From contig CM039515.1 of assembly GCA_022432975.1 (NCBI GenBank), positions 19,409,554 through 19,473,553 of the forward strand: 64,000 bases of DNA, in the 5' to 3' direction. Positions 32,545-43,330 of this stretch are shown piece after piece. The stretch's first letter is position 1. Each line of letters opens with the position of its first letter. The notes beneath the pieces are model-generated. The model had not been told where the DNA came from. It did not search any database and saw nothing but the letters and a program-made list of their open reading frames with translations. Made by a program: the position numbers and the translations under genes. Source of the stretch: Begonia masoniana (Eukaryota > Streptophyta > Magnoliopsida > Cucurbitales > Begoniaceae).

Positions 32545-34817
32545 TTTACCTAAGAGAGAGGGAGGGAGGGAGGGAGGGAAGGAAGGGGAGGGGGTGAATT
32601 AGGTTTTCACTTCCTATAATTTTTAATAATTGTTGTCACTATCAAATTGATTGTATGCTCTAATTGTATAACCTGAATGTATTCAAGTTGAATTGATAAA
32701 ATAAATTTAATCAATAGCAAGTAAAGAGTTAAGGGAAAAGAGAAATGACAACAAAATTATTTACGAGGTTCTGCCAACTTTGCCTACGTCTGCGCTCCAA
32801 GGACTCCCCTTGAAGATTATTTCTTTCTCTTCCACGGGCATCAATCAACTGCCTTTACACATTTGATTGATCTTCACGGGCGTCAATCAACTGTCTTTAT
32901 ACTTCTCTCTTAGGGATATACTCTTTCTCAATGTTTTTAGTACAAAAAAGATTTTTGAAACTCAAGCAACACTCTCTTAACAGATAAATTCTCAAGTGAG
33001 TAGAATGAGAGAATGAATGAGTTCAAGCTTTTTGAATCGTTCACATTCTTTTTGTTGTTGTTGTTGTTGCCTTCTTTCTTCAATTATTCAATTTATAGTA
33101 CTCTTTGAATTTTGTTACTAGTGGTCGACCTGTCTTAAAATCGGTTGACACTTTGTTACCGTTGTGCGTAGATAGAATTGATAAGATAAATTTAATCAAT
33201 AGCAAGTAAAAAGTTAAGGGAAAAGAGAAATGACACAAAATTATTTACGAGGTTCTGCCAACTTTGCCTACGTCTGCGCTCCAAGGACTCCCCTTGAAGA
33301 TTATTTCTTTCTCTTCCACGGGAATCAATCAACTGCCTTTACACATTTGATTGATCTTCACGGGCGTCAATCAACTGTCTTTACACTTCTCTCTTAGGGA
33401 TATACTCTTTCTCAATGTTTTTAGTACAAAAAAGATTTTTGAAACTCAAGCAACACTCTCTTAACAGATAAATTCTCAAGTGAGTAGAATGAGAGATGAA
33501 TGAATTGAAGTTCAAGCTTTTTGAATCGTTGAGAGATATTTCACGTTTTGTTGTTGTTGTTGTTGCCTTCTTTCTTCAATTATTCAATTTATAGTACTCT
33601 TTGAATTTTGTTACTAGTGGTCGACCTGTCTTAAAATCGGTTGACACTTTGTTACCGTTGTGCGTAGATAGAATTGATAAGATAAATTTAATCAATAGCA
33701 AGTAAAAAGTTAAGGGAAAAGATAAATGACACCGAAATTGTTTACGCGGTTCGACCAACTTTGCCTATGTCCATGCTCCAATGACTCCCCTTGAAGATTC
33801 TTTCCTTCTCTTCCGAGAGAATCTTTGATTGAACTTCACGGGCTTCAATCAACTGCCTTTACACTTTTGATTGATCTTCATGGGCGCCAATCAACTGTCT
33901 TTACACTTCTCTCTTAGGGATATACTCTTTCTTGATGTTTTTAGTACAAAAATATTTTTGAAACTTAAGCAACACTCTCTTAACAGATAAAATCTCAAGT
34001 GAGTAGAATGAGAGATGAATGAATTGAATTTCAAGCTTTTTGAATCGTTGAGAGATATTTCACATTCTTTTTGTTGTTGTTGTTGTTGTTGCCTTCTTTC
34101 TTCAATTATTCAATTTATAGTACTCTTTGAATTTTGTTACTATTGGTCGACCTGTCTTAAAATCGGTATACACTTTGTTACCGTTGAGCGTAGATAGAAG
34201 ACTGTTGTAAGCAGTGCCGGTTGACACCTTAGAGCATCGATCGACACTTTGTTACCATTGGTGTTAGATGATAGCCGTTGAAATATGTTCCGATCGATTT
34301 CTTCTATAGTGTGGTCGACACTTTAATCTTCTCTGTATTCAACGGTCGACACTTGTAAATTCCAGTCAACACTTGAATTGGCTCTGTTTGCATAGGTCGA
34401 TCCTTGGGGTTGATACCTGTATGTCACGGTCGACACTTGTTTCTTCTCTGTTCCCATCGGTCGACACCTGTATATCTCGGTTGACACTTGTTTCTTCTCT
34501 GTTTCCATCGGTCAATCCTCGTGGTCGACACTTCAATCTTCTCTGTATTCAACGGTCGACACTTATACATTCCGGTCAACACTTGAAGCACTCCGAAATT
34601 GTTTTTCTTCCTTTTGACTATCACACACTTAATAAACCTCATTGGTACTAAATACCCTTCTTCAAAGGGTATTCTCAATTAAGGTACTTGCAAAATAATT
34701 CATTTCTTAAGTTAATCAATTTATCAAACATCATCATCAAATCCATATTACTGTTAAACACATTTTAATTAAACATCATCAAAAACACATTAATCTTAAA
34801 CTCATTTTAAGTTAACA
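32545..34817 (-). repeat. SIRE-like copia 3' LTR, copy A
   Basis: The right end GTTAACA at 34817 is adjacent to a weakened polypurine stretch. The left edge is near the GAGGGAGGGAGGG run and is not exactly defined. The LTR holds about three tandem units of 485-520 bp and a block of (T/C)GGT(C/T)GACACTT repeats (34200-34600). It matches 45150-46294. Confidence 0.7.
32690..34197. repeat. Tandem repeat of a roughly 490-bp LTR unit, three copies
   Basis: Units begin at about 32690, 33174 and 33669 with GAATTGATAA(G/A)ATAAATTTAATC and each end in the GTTACCGTTG(T/A)GCGTAGATAGA block. Copy B has about one and a half units. The small frames here are repeat translations. Confidence 0.88.
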
Positions 34818-35276
34818 ATTCTTTTTTATAATGACAAATTATAAATTGATTTCACACTCCCTCATACTTATCTCAAATAAATCTCCCCCACAATATATGC
34901 ACTAAATAGATTTGCTACTTTTCAATTATCTCTCCCCCTTTGACATTATCAAAAAATAAATACTTCACAGTCAACTAGCAATAAACATTATATCATTGCG
35001 TAAGTCATTCAATACAAATGAGATAGTATTTCAAATATTTCAAAAATTAGTCCAAACACAAATATAGATAAGTACCAGAAAAAAATAAGTACCAATATCC
35101 AACTATTACAGACAATAAACCAATATAAATTCAAACTAAGACACTCGCAATATAAGAGAATCACAATCCAAACAAATTATCACTCGGATGGAGGGACACT
35201 GGGATCGGCTGTAGGACTAGCTCGACAATCATATTCATCATCCCAATAATCTTGAAGATAGTCAAGATGCTCATTA
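34818..35276 (-). pseudogene. 3' end of Transposase_32-like gene and polypurine region, copy A
   Basis: The last roughly 90 bases (35185-35276, minus strand) encode the acidic tail EHLDYLQDYWDDEYDCRA also found in copy B. The rest is the AAAGGGGGAGA-bearing 3' non-coding region. The duplication breakpoint truncates the gene here. Confidence 0.8.
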
Positions 35277-35960
35277 ATATATGTTATGACCATCATTAGA
35301 CTTCACGGTACACCTATCTTTATAGATTCGGATCGAGATATTCGTTTCACGTCAAAGTTCTAGAAAAGTTTACAGAAAGCAATTGGCACTCAGTTAAATT
35401 TCAGTATAGTTTTCCGCCTTCAAATGGATGGTCAGACAGAAAGAACGATTCAAACCTTGGAGGACATGTTGAGAGCTTGTGCTATCATTTTTCAAGGGAA
35501 TTGATGTAAGAATTTGCCGCTGGTAGAGTCTTCCCATAACAATAGTTATCAGGCTTCAATTGGAATGATGCCTTACGAAGCACTTTATGGTAGAAAGTGT
35601 AGATCACCAGTTCACTGGGTTCACTAGGATGAGGTCAGTAAATGTATTCTTGTTGGGCTTGATATTTTGAAACAAACTGTTGAAATTGTTACTCTAATTC
35701 GAAAAATAATCTTTGCGACCCAAAGTAGACAGAAAAGTTATGCACATCAAAGAATGAGAAAATTAGAATTTGCCGAAGGTGATCAAGTATTTTTGAAAGT
35801 TTCTCCAATGAGAGGTGTGATGCGGTTTGGAAAGAAAGGAAAATTGAGCACAAGATACATAGGCTCATTTACAATTTCAGCAAGAATTAGAGAAGGCTGC
35901 ATTGGAACTCGGGAGGAGTTCTGTTCATCGACAAGGGGAGCTTGTCACATTTGGATTTCG
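35277..35960 (+). pseudogene. Gypsy integrase relic
   Basis: Plus-strand pieces show 'DSDRDIRFTS', 'MDGQTERTIQTLEDMLRACA', 'NNSYQASIGMMPYEALYGRKCRSPV' and 'KLEFAEGDQVFLKVSPMRGVMRFGKKGKLS', the end of the integrase core and the GPY/F-type region of a Tekay element. Stops occur after TSKF, QGN and WVH. Its left edge is the duplication breakpoint. It passes into copia LTR-like sequence near 35950. Confidence 0.85.
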
Positions 35961-36315
35961 GGACGAGTCATCAACAACAAGGGGATCTTGTTGCGTTTAG
36001 ATCTCGAGAGGGATCGATCTCAAAGGGAGCTCTCAAAAACTAGATTTACTAGGAAGTTAGATAGAGGCGGCGACAAAGAAAAGATGGAGTCTTACTTTGT
36101 GTTAGACCGAGTGTTTTGTAACTTCGTGAACTCGTAAATTATTTTTAATTCTGGGTGTGGCCCCACAGATTTAGGCAATCGTCGAACTGCATTACCACCC
36201 TCCTGTCTCATTACTTTCACATTTTATTATTGTTTGTTATTGCACTTATCATCAGGTGTCTCACATCGTGTTCCACAACACTCTAAGACACCGCGTAACT
36301 AATCACGACCTTTCA
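35960..36315 (+). repeat. End of a Ty1/copia 5' LTR (SIRE-like)
   Basis: It ends ..ACGACCTTTCA just before the primer site at 36318. The upstream text ('GATTTAGGCAATCGTCGAACTGC', cut here) is CT-rich and LTR-like. The left LTR boundary was not found. Confidence 0.55.
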
Positions 36316-36317
36316 AT

Positions 36318-36330
36318 TGGTATCAGAGCA
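36318..36330 (+). other. Primer binding site (tRNA-iMet), copia element
   Basis: TGGTATCAGAGCA on the plus strand, 58 bases before the gag start codon. Confidence 0.9.
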
Positions 36331-36387
36331 AGTTGCTTCTGTTTCTTAAGCGGGATTTGCGGGAATTGATCGTGTGTTATCGATGCA

Positions 36388-37092
36388 ATGGACTCTATGA
36401 AAGAAGGAGGTTCAACAATGCATCCATCTCTATTAGATCGAAGTAACTATGTCTATTGGAAGGCTCAGATGAGAGCATTTATCAAGGCTTTAGATAAGAA
36501 GGCTTGGAGATCCATTCTGACAAGATGGGATCCTCCCACCACCATTGATGAAAGTAGTGTTATATCTATTAAATCCAAAGAAAGTTGGTCCATGATGGAA
36601 GATGCTTTGGCAAACAGTAATTCAAAGGCACTTAATGCTATTTTCAATAAGGTAGATCCTATTTAGTTCAGACTTATTTTCACTTGTGAATCAGCAAAAA
36701 GAGCTTGGGACATTCTCCAAACCACTTATGAAGGAATATCGGCAGTAAAGTTATCAAAAATGCAAATGCTCACTACCAAATTTGAGAGTCTAAAAATGCA
36801 TGAAGATAAGAGTATTGCCAAGTTCAATGCAAAACTATATGACATCGCCAATGAGGCATTTGCTCTTGGTGAGACTTTCTCCGAAGAACGATTGGTAAAG
36901 AAAACTTTGTGATCTCTTCCTCAACAATTTGCTTATAAAGTTACTGCTATTAAAGAAGCAAAATATGTCTCCAAAATAAAGATTGAAGAACTAATGGGAT
37001 CTCTTCCTCAACAATTTGCTTATAAAGTTACTGCTATTAAAGAAGCAAAATATGTCTCCAAAATAAAGATTGAAGAACTAATGGGATCTCTT
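36388..37092 (+). pseudogene. Copia gag, N-terminal part, broken
   Basis: From ATG 36388: 'MHPSLLDRSNYVYWKAQMRAFIKALD' and 'SWSMMEDALANSNSKALNAIFNKV', then a stop at 36664, then 'AKRAWDILQTTYEGISAVKLSKMQMLTTKFESLKM' and 'GSLPQQFAYKVTAI', the UBN2/gag-polypeptide family of plant copia. A second stop lies at 36910. An exact 87-bp tandem duplication (36911-36997 and 36998-37084) repeats GSLPQQFAYKV..IEELM. After GSLRT (37092) the gene is interrupted by the LTR at 37093, and the C-terminus resumes at about 40276. Confidence 0.88.
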
Positions 37093-39677
37093 AGAACGAA
37101 TTTTCCTAAAATGTATGCAACCCTAGTTTGGAGTATGTATGAGAGTTTAACGTTCATTCTAGGGTTTGTTATATAGAGTAAAAATTTGATGATACATTGA
37201 GTGGAAATCCTAGTACAAAGTGGTTAGAAATTTGTGTTATGTGAGGACTTAAATTAAGGAAGAAATTTGTGAAAGAAAAATGAATTAAAATTAAAGGATA
37301 AGGGTTTTAAAAGTGGGATTCACGTTGGCTTGAAGTTAAGAAGGAGGAGAGGAGATTTTGTAAAATTAAAAAGTGTGGTGGAGGAAAATTAAAAGAGGAA
37401 AAACTTTTTAGGTTAAATTAGAAGCTTTTTCTTTCCATCTCCACATTCACGATTCCAGCCATAGCTAGGGTTCTTCAAACTTTCATCCATCAATTTTGGC
37501 AAGACATCAAGGTAAAATTGATTGGGTTTTGATTTTTATACGTTGAAGTGATGGATTTTTGAGTTTTGAATGGGTTTTGGAGGGATTTTGTTAGGATTTG
37601 GAAAACCCTAACCATGAAGTCTGAAAATTTTATGTATTGGTTGGTTTCATTCCTAATTTTAGTGTTTTAAAGGTTAGATGGATTAGTTTAGATTGTTTTT
37701 GGAGTTAGAATTAGGATTTGGTGAAAGTTATACAAAAACTGATTTTGTACACTTAATGCACCGGTTCTGTTTTTGCATTTTTGGATTGACCATGGAGCTT
37801 GGTTGGTTAATTTGATGGTTTCAATGGATAGTAGACGTGTAGAGGGTTACGGATTGGGGTGGCACGTTGAAATCCGTTGAAAAACGAGTAAGTTATGACT
37901 GTTTGAAGTTGGACGCTAAAAATAGTTAGACAATCGGGTTTTAGGTATTGAATTGTATAGTTGGTTGAATTTTGGTTAGTGGTTAGTTTTGGGTTTAAGC
38001 ATTTCTTAGAATTTTCTAGAATAATTGCTAAGTTATTTTTCCTATTTGTTAGGTTGTCGAGCGAATAATTTGATTGGACGAAGTGAGCAAACATATTCCG
38101 AGCAGTCAGGTAAGTAGAGGAATTCTTTTGTTGCCTTAGGCCTACACCATGGAACGGTAGGGTTAACGGTCGGTTTCTCGTTTCGCGTTGTGTTGTGTTA
38201 CGTATTCTTCTGGCATGCATCACGGTTTTTAAGTTACAAAAACCAGTTTTGTGCATTGTTTTGAATTGCGAGTGTGAATTGTAATAAGATAAAAAGGATT
38301 GCAAGAACTGGTCTCGAGTAAATTGTCCTTGTCGGGAATAAGTGCTGGAGTGTAGCACCCCGAAGAGATTTTTACTAGAGAGTGGTTTGGCTAAAAGATT
38401 TAAGACATCGTGAATATGAATTCTTAGACAATCATAGGGTTCTACAATCGGTGTGGGGGAGCAAAATCGTGGTTGGCCATCCTAGATAGTTATGGGATGT
38501 GTGCTAACCGATTTTGCTTGGTTGAATCAAGACATGGCCATCTTAGACAGTTATGAGATATGTGCCTACTTGATCCACACAGCTTATGAAAAGATTAAGG
38601 CAACGAACATGTAACGAGCACAATTGAGAGTTAGAAACTGCTTGTGATAGGATTGGGTTGCATTGTGTTTTGTTGCATTCGTTATTCCCTACTTACTAAG
38701 CATTAGGCTTACTTTTCGTGTTCTATGGTGTAGGTGACGATCTTTATTCAGGTGAGCTAGATGAGGGAGCCTAGGACTAGGTAGCAGTCAGTGGTGCATG
38801 GAGTATGCTGGTACGGGCACTTGTCAGGGCGTCTCGGCCACGTTCCTTGGGTAGTTTGGTGGGGATTTTGTATTTTGCCTTGTTGATAGTTTTCTTTTAA
38901 CTATTTTGGATTGTTGTGAGCAGTGGATGTTTTATTGGATAATTGGCATGTAAATGATAGTGTTTTGGACTTTGGATTTCAGGTTTTAGTTTATAAAATT
39001 TTAGTCGTTACGCAGCTCGTTTTTTTCGTATAACAAACAACGTTAAGTTTACTTTTCTCTATGTTTTTGCTAACGGTTTTAAGTTGGTTTTCCAAGATTT
39101 TTACAAGGCACGGAGTCGGGGATGTCGGGAATATGTGGGTTAAATTTTGGGTAATTTGGAAGTGTTTGGTTTGATGAAAAATTGAGAAAAAAAGTGAGAA
39201 GGTGTGCTGGTAACCGGTGGGGCGCGCGCTGGGCAGGGAGATGCGCGCAGGGAGCGCGCGGCAGGCGCGCGTAGCACCCAACGCCAATCGATCGGCGCTT
39301 TACTGTAGAAATAGATTCGCGCACCTGAGAGGGTGCCGATCGATCGCCGCCTAGCGGCGATCGATCAGCGCATGCGCGCGCACTACGCTGCTGCGCGCGC
39401 TGTTCGCTACTGCACGCGCACTGCCGACCTAGACCGGACCAGACCAGTTTTTTTTTATATTTTATTTTTGGTTGGTTTTCAAATTGTTTTAACCCGACTA
39501 TTTTTTGACGTATTTTAAACGTATTTTAGGAATGTTTTCTAACATTTTTTTGAGGGTTCAAAAAACCCAAAAATTGAGTAATAATTTTATCGAAAATTAA
39601 TTTAAATTTTCGTTTTAAACGTCGTATGGGTTAGCAAGGTAGCGCACCGAGCCGGAGTTGGTTCGGGGGGCGTTACA
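37093..39677 (+). mobile_element. Gypsy 5' LTR (about 2.6 kb) inserted in copia gag
   Basis: The right end GGGGGGCGTTACA at 39677 is followed two bases later by an initiator-Met primer site, so this is a 5' LTR in plus orientation, not a solo LTR. The left start is degenerate (aligns with TGTAACACCCG of 2523 from CGAATTTTCC onward). The element's internal region is missing after 39850. It contains the split-exon architecture and a GC-rich segment with GATCGATC palindromes (39290-39420). Confidence 0.75.
38053..38733 (+). other. Predicted LTR mini-exon and intron (LTR 37093-39677)
   Basis: Acceptor TATTTGTTAG|GTTGTCGAGC opens a 57-nt exon (38053-38109) ending CAGTCAG|GTAAGTAG. TAGGCCTACACCATGG follows, then TTACTAAGCATTAGGCTTA and acceptor ATGGTGTAG|GTGACG at 38733, giving a 624-nt intron. 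One frame is open through the mini-exon and past the acceptor to an acidic end (SGELDEGA, stop). A first donor AAG|GTAAAA lies at 37512. Confidence 0.5.
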
Positions 39678-39679
39678 AG

Positions 39680-39691
39680 TTGGTATCAGAG
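39680..39691 (+). other. Primer binding site (tRNA-iMet), gypsy element
   Basis: TGGTATCAGAGC two bases after the LTR end. A leader follows with an intron-like stretch (CTGTAAGTATTT at about 39759 and TTTTTACAG at about 39827). Confidence 0.88.
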
Positions 39692-39850
39692 CAAAAGTGG
39701 TCGATTCGTTCAAAAGATTACCCGACAATTCCGGCCGCCATGCAACGTGCTTCACTAACTGTAAGTATTTCTTTCCTTTAGTTAGTTTATATATATCTAG
39801 ATTAGATCCTTTTAACCTTTTTACAGGAATAGAAAATGTTAGGAACCTAT

Positions 39851-40275
39851 GACGACCCGGAAGCTCAAGTGGTACCTGGGATGGTGAATCCTTGGTTATG
39901 TAGATCTGGGGGCCAGGGTTCTAATCCCAGGGAAGGCAAAAACTCCCATTTACCAGGGGGTGGGAGAAGATCGTGAGTACACGTGGGACGGCCTGAGGGA
40001 AATCACGTGGCACTGTTGGTTGGCTAGTGGGCCGAACTGCACGGCCTGTCGGGGGAGCCCGGCGGGTCGTTATAAAAAATGCGTCTTTTTGTAACGACCT
40101 CCCCCCGAACCGGGGCCAGGCAAGTCGTGCAGTGCCCCTCGATGGGTCTGCTGCCACGTGGGGTCCCGAAGGTAGTACCACGTGTACTCACGATCTTCCC
40201 TCCCCCTGAAGGGAGTTTTTGCCTTCCCCCCACTCGAACCCAAGACCTCAGGGATTAATATCTGGGTACAAGTGA
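39851..40275. mobile_element. Inverted pair of tRNA-derived SINEs (head-out, tail-to-tail)
   Basis: The left half (plus, 39851-40084) has a box A-like AGCTCAAGTGGTAC and a box B GGTTCTAATCC (39917-39927), typical of tRNA-derived SINE promoters. The right half (minus, about 40086-40275) is a diverged copy with box B GGTTCGAGTGG. Both share GGCAAAAACTCCC, AGTACACGTGG and a terminal GGTCGTTAYAAAA, and meet in a palindrome at about 40064-40096. A single foldback element is the alternative. The Pol III boxes make me prefer SINEs. Confidence 0.6.
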
Positions 40276-40810
40276 AGAAATTTGAGAGAAATAATCGTGG
40301 TGTCAGACTCAATGTTAGTAACTCCAAAACTGGCTCCTCAAGTAACAAGAAGTACAGTGAAGAAAATCATGCGTCTGATCAACCTCCATCTGATCAACCT
40401 CCCAAAAACAGAGGAATTCAATGCAGAGAGTGTGAAGGTTTTAGGCATATTCAAGCTGAATGCGCCAATACTTTGAAGAAAAAGAAAAACTCTCTCAACA
40501 CGACTTGAAGGGATAGTGAGTCAAAAAAAGAAGATGAATTTCATAACAACCATGTCGGATTTGTTGTTAAAGCTGAACATACAGAAAGTGGGAGTGTTAC
40601 TTAGGATTTTGAAGACGATATATCAATATATAGTGATGAAGATGAGGAGGAAGCCACAAAAGAAGATCTTATCGTGGAATACAAGATTCTCCATGAAAAA
40701 TGGATCGAACTTGTTAAAGTGAATCAGCAGCTACGTATTCAAATTGGAAGTTTAAGAGATGAAAAGATAAATCTTAAAAACAATGTTATCGAGTTGAAAG
40801 CAAAATGAAA
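40276..40810 (+). pseudogene. Copia gag, C-terminal part with zinc knuckle
   Basis: 'KKFERNNRGVRLNVSNSK' leads to 'RGIQCRECEGFRHIQAECANT', a CX2CX4HX4C knuckle typical of SIRE-like gag, then a stop (NTT, stop) and acidic shifted frames (40516-40722). It continues the gag broken at 37092. The pol that should follow is absent, because segmental-duplication copy B starts at about 40897. Confidence 0.85.
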
Positions 40811-41222
40811 GACAAGTTAGGATGAAGTTAAAAAAATATTTAATTTATTTCTAAAATTTAATAAGAGAGTTTATTTGATGGTTTTTATTTTATACTAATT
40901 TTTAATTATTCATGAAATATTGTGGGTGGCCTTTTTGTCGTTGAAGATCATATGCTTGCTTGCTTAAAAAGAGAGTTTATTAATAAATAAACACTAAAAA
41001 ATGATTTGTTGGGACATTAATATTGAATCAAAGATGTGAATCTTGTTTGATTATTTGAAAAATATTGGTGGTGTTTTTGAAATTCATAAACTACTACTTG
41101 AAGCTCCTCATCTTATCATAATCTTCAAGGTTTTCTAGTCCTACTATAATTCACTCTCTTAATTCGTATAAATTAAGGCAAACTTTTTTTGATCCATCAA
41201 AGGGTTCTCTGGAGCCACTGCA

Positions 41223-43170
41223 ATGGATGCCACTACGTCAGAGGGATTGCCATTGATGATCGAACCTATCTCAAGTTTTGCTCCACCACCGGGACTCTTC
41301 GCCCGTCAATTGTACGATTCACACCTGAGCCTCCCTCCGAAGAAGAGATTCGGAGGATTGTCCACTCTCTTTGACAAGAAGCCGGAATCGAAGAAGAAGA
41401 GGAAGCCAAAGCCATCGCCATCGCCATCGCCATCGCCATCAGAGGAGACAAAGTACAAAAAGAAGCCGCTCATCGGGGAAGAGCGGCCGATGGCGGAAGC
41501 ATTGGCAGAGAAGATAAGAGGAATGAGTGGGGAGAGGGTGCAATTAGTTATACAATAACAGCTTCGGAAAACTGATATCTCCACTGCACACTCTCGCCTC
41601 TCCATTCCCAGAACCCAAAACAAAAACAGAATAGAATTTCTCTCCAAAACCGAGAAGGAGATTCTCAGTCAACACATGGCGGATACGAAAACCATGAGAG
41701 GAATGGAGGTTTTGGTGATTGACCTGCGGCTAGAAGAACTGAAGGAGTGTCTGAAAAGGTGGAAGATGAGAAACAACTTCATCTGTAATTTGACAGAAAA
41801 CTAGAATACTTTAGTGAAGGAAAATACGCTGGAGGCCGGCGACACAATTCAGCTGTGGGCTTTTCGGGTGGAGGAGAGAGGAATGATACGGTTTGGGTCC
41901 CGATACTTGCACTCTCGTGATCCAATTGACAACCAAAAACAAAAACACAATTAACAAATGATGGCAGCGGAATTAAGCAACATAAACAGAGGAGAAACGA
42001 TGCAAAAACAGAGAATGAACAGCAAAGATGCTCTCGATCAACAAGCTCGAAGAGTCACCCAAACATGCTCAAAACAGCACAAAAATTAAGGTGGAAGATT
42101 ATCCAAATGCAATGGGACTTGATGGAGTTGAAGAAAGTCTCCAGAGAGTTGAAGCTCGGAGACAATCGGTGCACTGAATTTCAGATATTACACACTAAAA
42201 TCAGGACCACCTTGAAGCTTACCTTCTGGATATTACGCACAAAAAGGAAGAGGCCTCGAATGGGAGTTTCGAATCAGATATTACTCACCGACTGAAAGTT
42301 ACCCAGAAAACAGAAAATGGAGGAACACTCCAACGAAGAAGATAACTTCTGTAATTAGAAAATTGGCCAAAGACCATTACAAAGTGTTCTGAATGTGTTT
42401 TTAAAGACCTAGAATCAATCGATGAAGAAAAAAAACAGAAAAGGAAAATAAAATGTAGCCGTTGTGTATAAAGTAACTGTTGGGCGTTCTGAAGGTTCGG
42501 CACACGCGCCCCAAGCGCGCCCTAGTGTCAGCCCGGTTGCCTCCCTCGTGCATGTAGTGCTAGTCCTTCGCAGGCACTGCTCGCCACCTACGCGCCTCCT
42601 GGGTTGTTCGCATGCGTTGTTGCGCACAGCAGCGCCCTGCTGCGTTATTCCTTAGCTGTTTTGGTTTTTGTGACTTGGCTCCTCTTCAATTGGCTTTCTC
42701 CACTTAAATAATCTAAAATTGACTTAAACAAATATCCCAAAAACAACCATGGCTAATGTTTGCCAATAAACAAGGTTTTAATAAAACTAAAGTTTCCTAA
42801 AAATATAAAATAAGCTTGGTTACAATATTTATAAAACTAAAGTTTCCTAAAAATATAAAATAAGCTTGGTTACAATATTTGATTAAGGGAAGACAAATTC
42901 TCTCTTCCTTCATTCCAAGCTTTACCTAAAAAGAAACACAAAACAATTAGTAGATAAAAATGATAATGATTAAAATACATACATAGTGTTTGTGCTTGAC
43001 GGTTGGGGATCGTAGGCACATCAAGGAAGAAAAGGGCTTTCTGATCTTTGCTTTACTTTGGTGAAGCTTGAGCAGGATAACAATGTCGGCGCTGCTGTTA
43101 ACGATTCAAGCACCAGTACGATCACTGCCCGCCACTCTTTTGTTAATGTATCTACTGTTCATGGTTTCTC
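41223..43170 (+). pseudogene. B3/DUF313-type transcription factor, copy B alpha, disrupted
   Basis: It starts at ATG 41223 with a TATA box 56 bases upstream. The order is N-terminus, basic KKKRKPK, (Pro-Ser)n from about four GCCATC units, linker KYKKKPLIGEERPM, and the B3/DUF313 domain from about residue 92 ('GERVQLVIQ', 'RLSIPRTQNK', 'LVIDLRLEEL'). In-frame stops occur at 41556 (replacing Lys after VIQ) and at the Trp of ENWNT (about 41802). A 1140-bp solo LTR at 41884 splits the last coding part, which resumes at 43029 ('GFLIFAL' is shifted; LVKLEQDNN in copy A). It shows the ancestral linker that copy A lost. Confidence 0.85.
41884..43023. mobile_element. Solo LTR in the alpha B3 gene, copy B (1140 bp, TSD AGGAA)
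   Basis: It starts TGATACGGTT, ends GGCACATCA, and is flanked by AGGAA at 41879-41883 and 43024-43028. Copy A has the uninterrupted GAGAGAGGAAGAAGAGG. It contains a perfect direct repeat of about 50 bp (ATAAAACTAAAGTTTCC.. at 42781 and 42831). There are no coding domains. The orientation is not determined. Confidence 0.88.
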
Positions 43171-43285
43171 CTAGTTCGGGTTGCACTTCTTAGTTACTTT
43201 CTATCTCATTTGTTTCTTATCGATATACATGTAAACGTCTATCAGATGAACATACAGAACACAGAAATCGTTTTCATTTTGCAGA

Positions 43286-43287
<2 letters not shown>

Positions 43288-43328
<41 letters not shown>
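43288..43328. repeat. (CT)n microsatellite
   Basis: About 20 CT units in the alpha 3' flank, longer than the same tract in copy A (about 13 units at 21656). Confidence 0.95.

Positions 43329-43330
<2 letters not shown>

Larger units (their letters stand above)
19704..35276 (+). repeat. Segmental duplication, copy A
   Basis: It starts near TTTTAATTATTCA(A/T)GAAATA(C/T)TGTGG and matches 40897-46755 in the same order: alpha B3 gene, beta B3 gene, SIRE-like 3' LTR, 3' end of the Transposase_32-like gene. Copy A ends at about 35276 inside that gene (last shared bases GTCAAGATGCTCAT). Two LTR insertions, the hexanucleotide expansion and extra LTR units account for its greater length. Confidence 0.9.

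Noticed and set aside
36316..36330. tRNA gene suggested by TGGTATCAGAGC matches (also 10030, 39680, 52399, 58316)
   Set aside because: Only the 3'-end complement of initiator tRNA is present, each beside an LTR. These are primer binding sites.
37807..38358. 183-residue minus-strand frame
   Set aside because: It is antisense inside the gypsy LTR and overlaps the predicted mini-exon. There is no recognisable domain.
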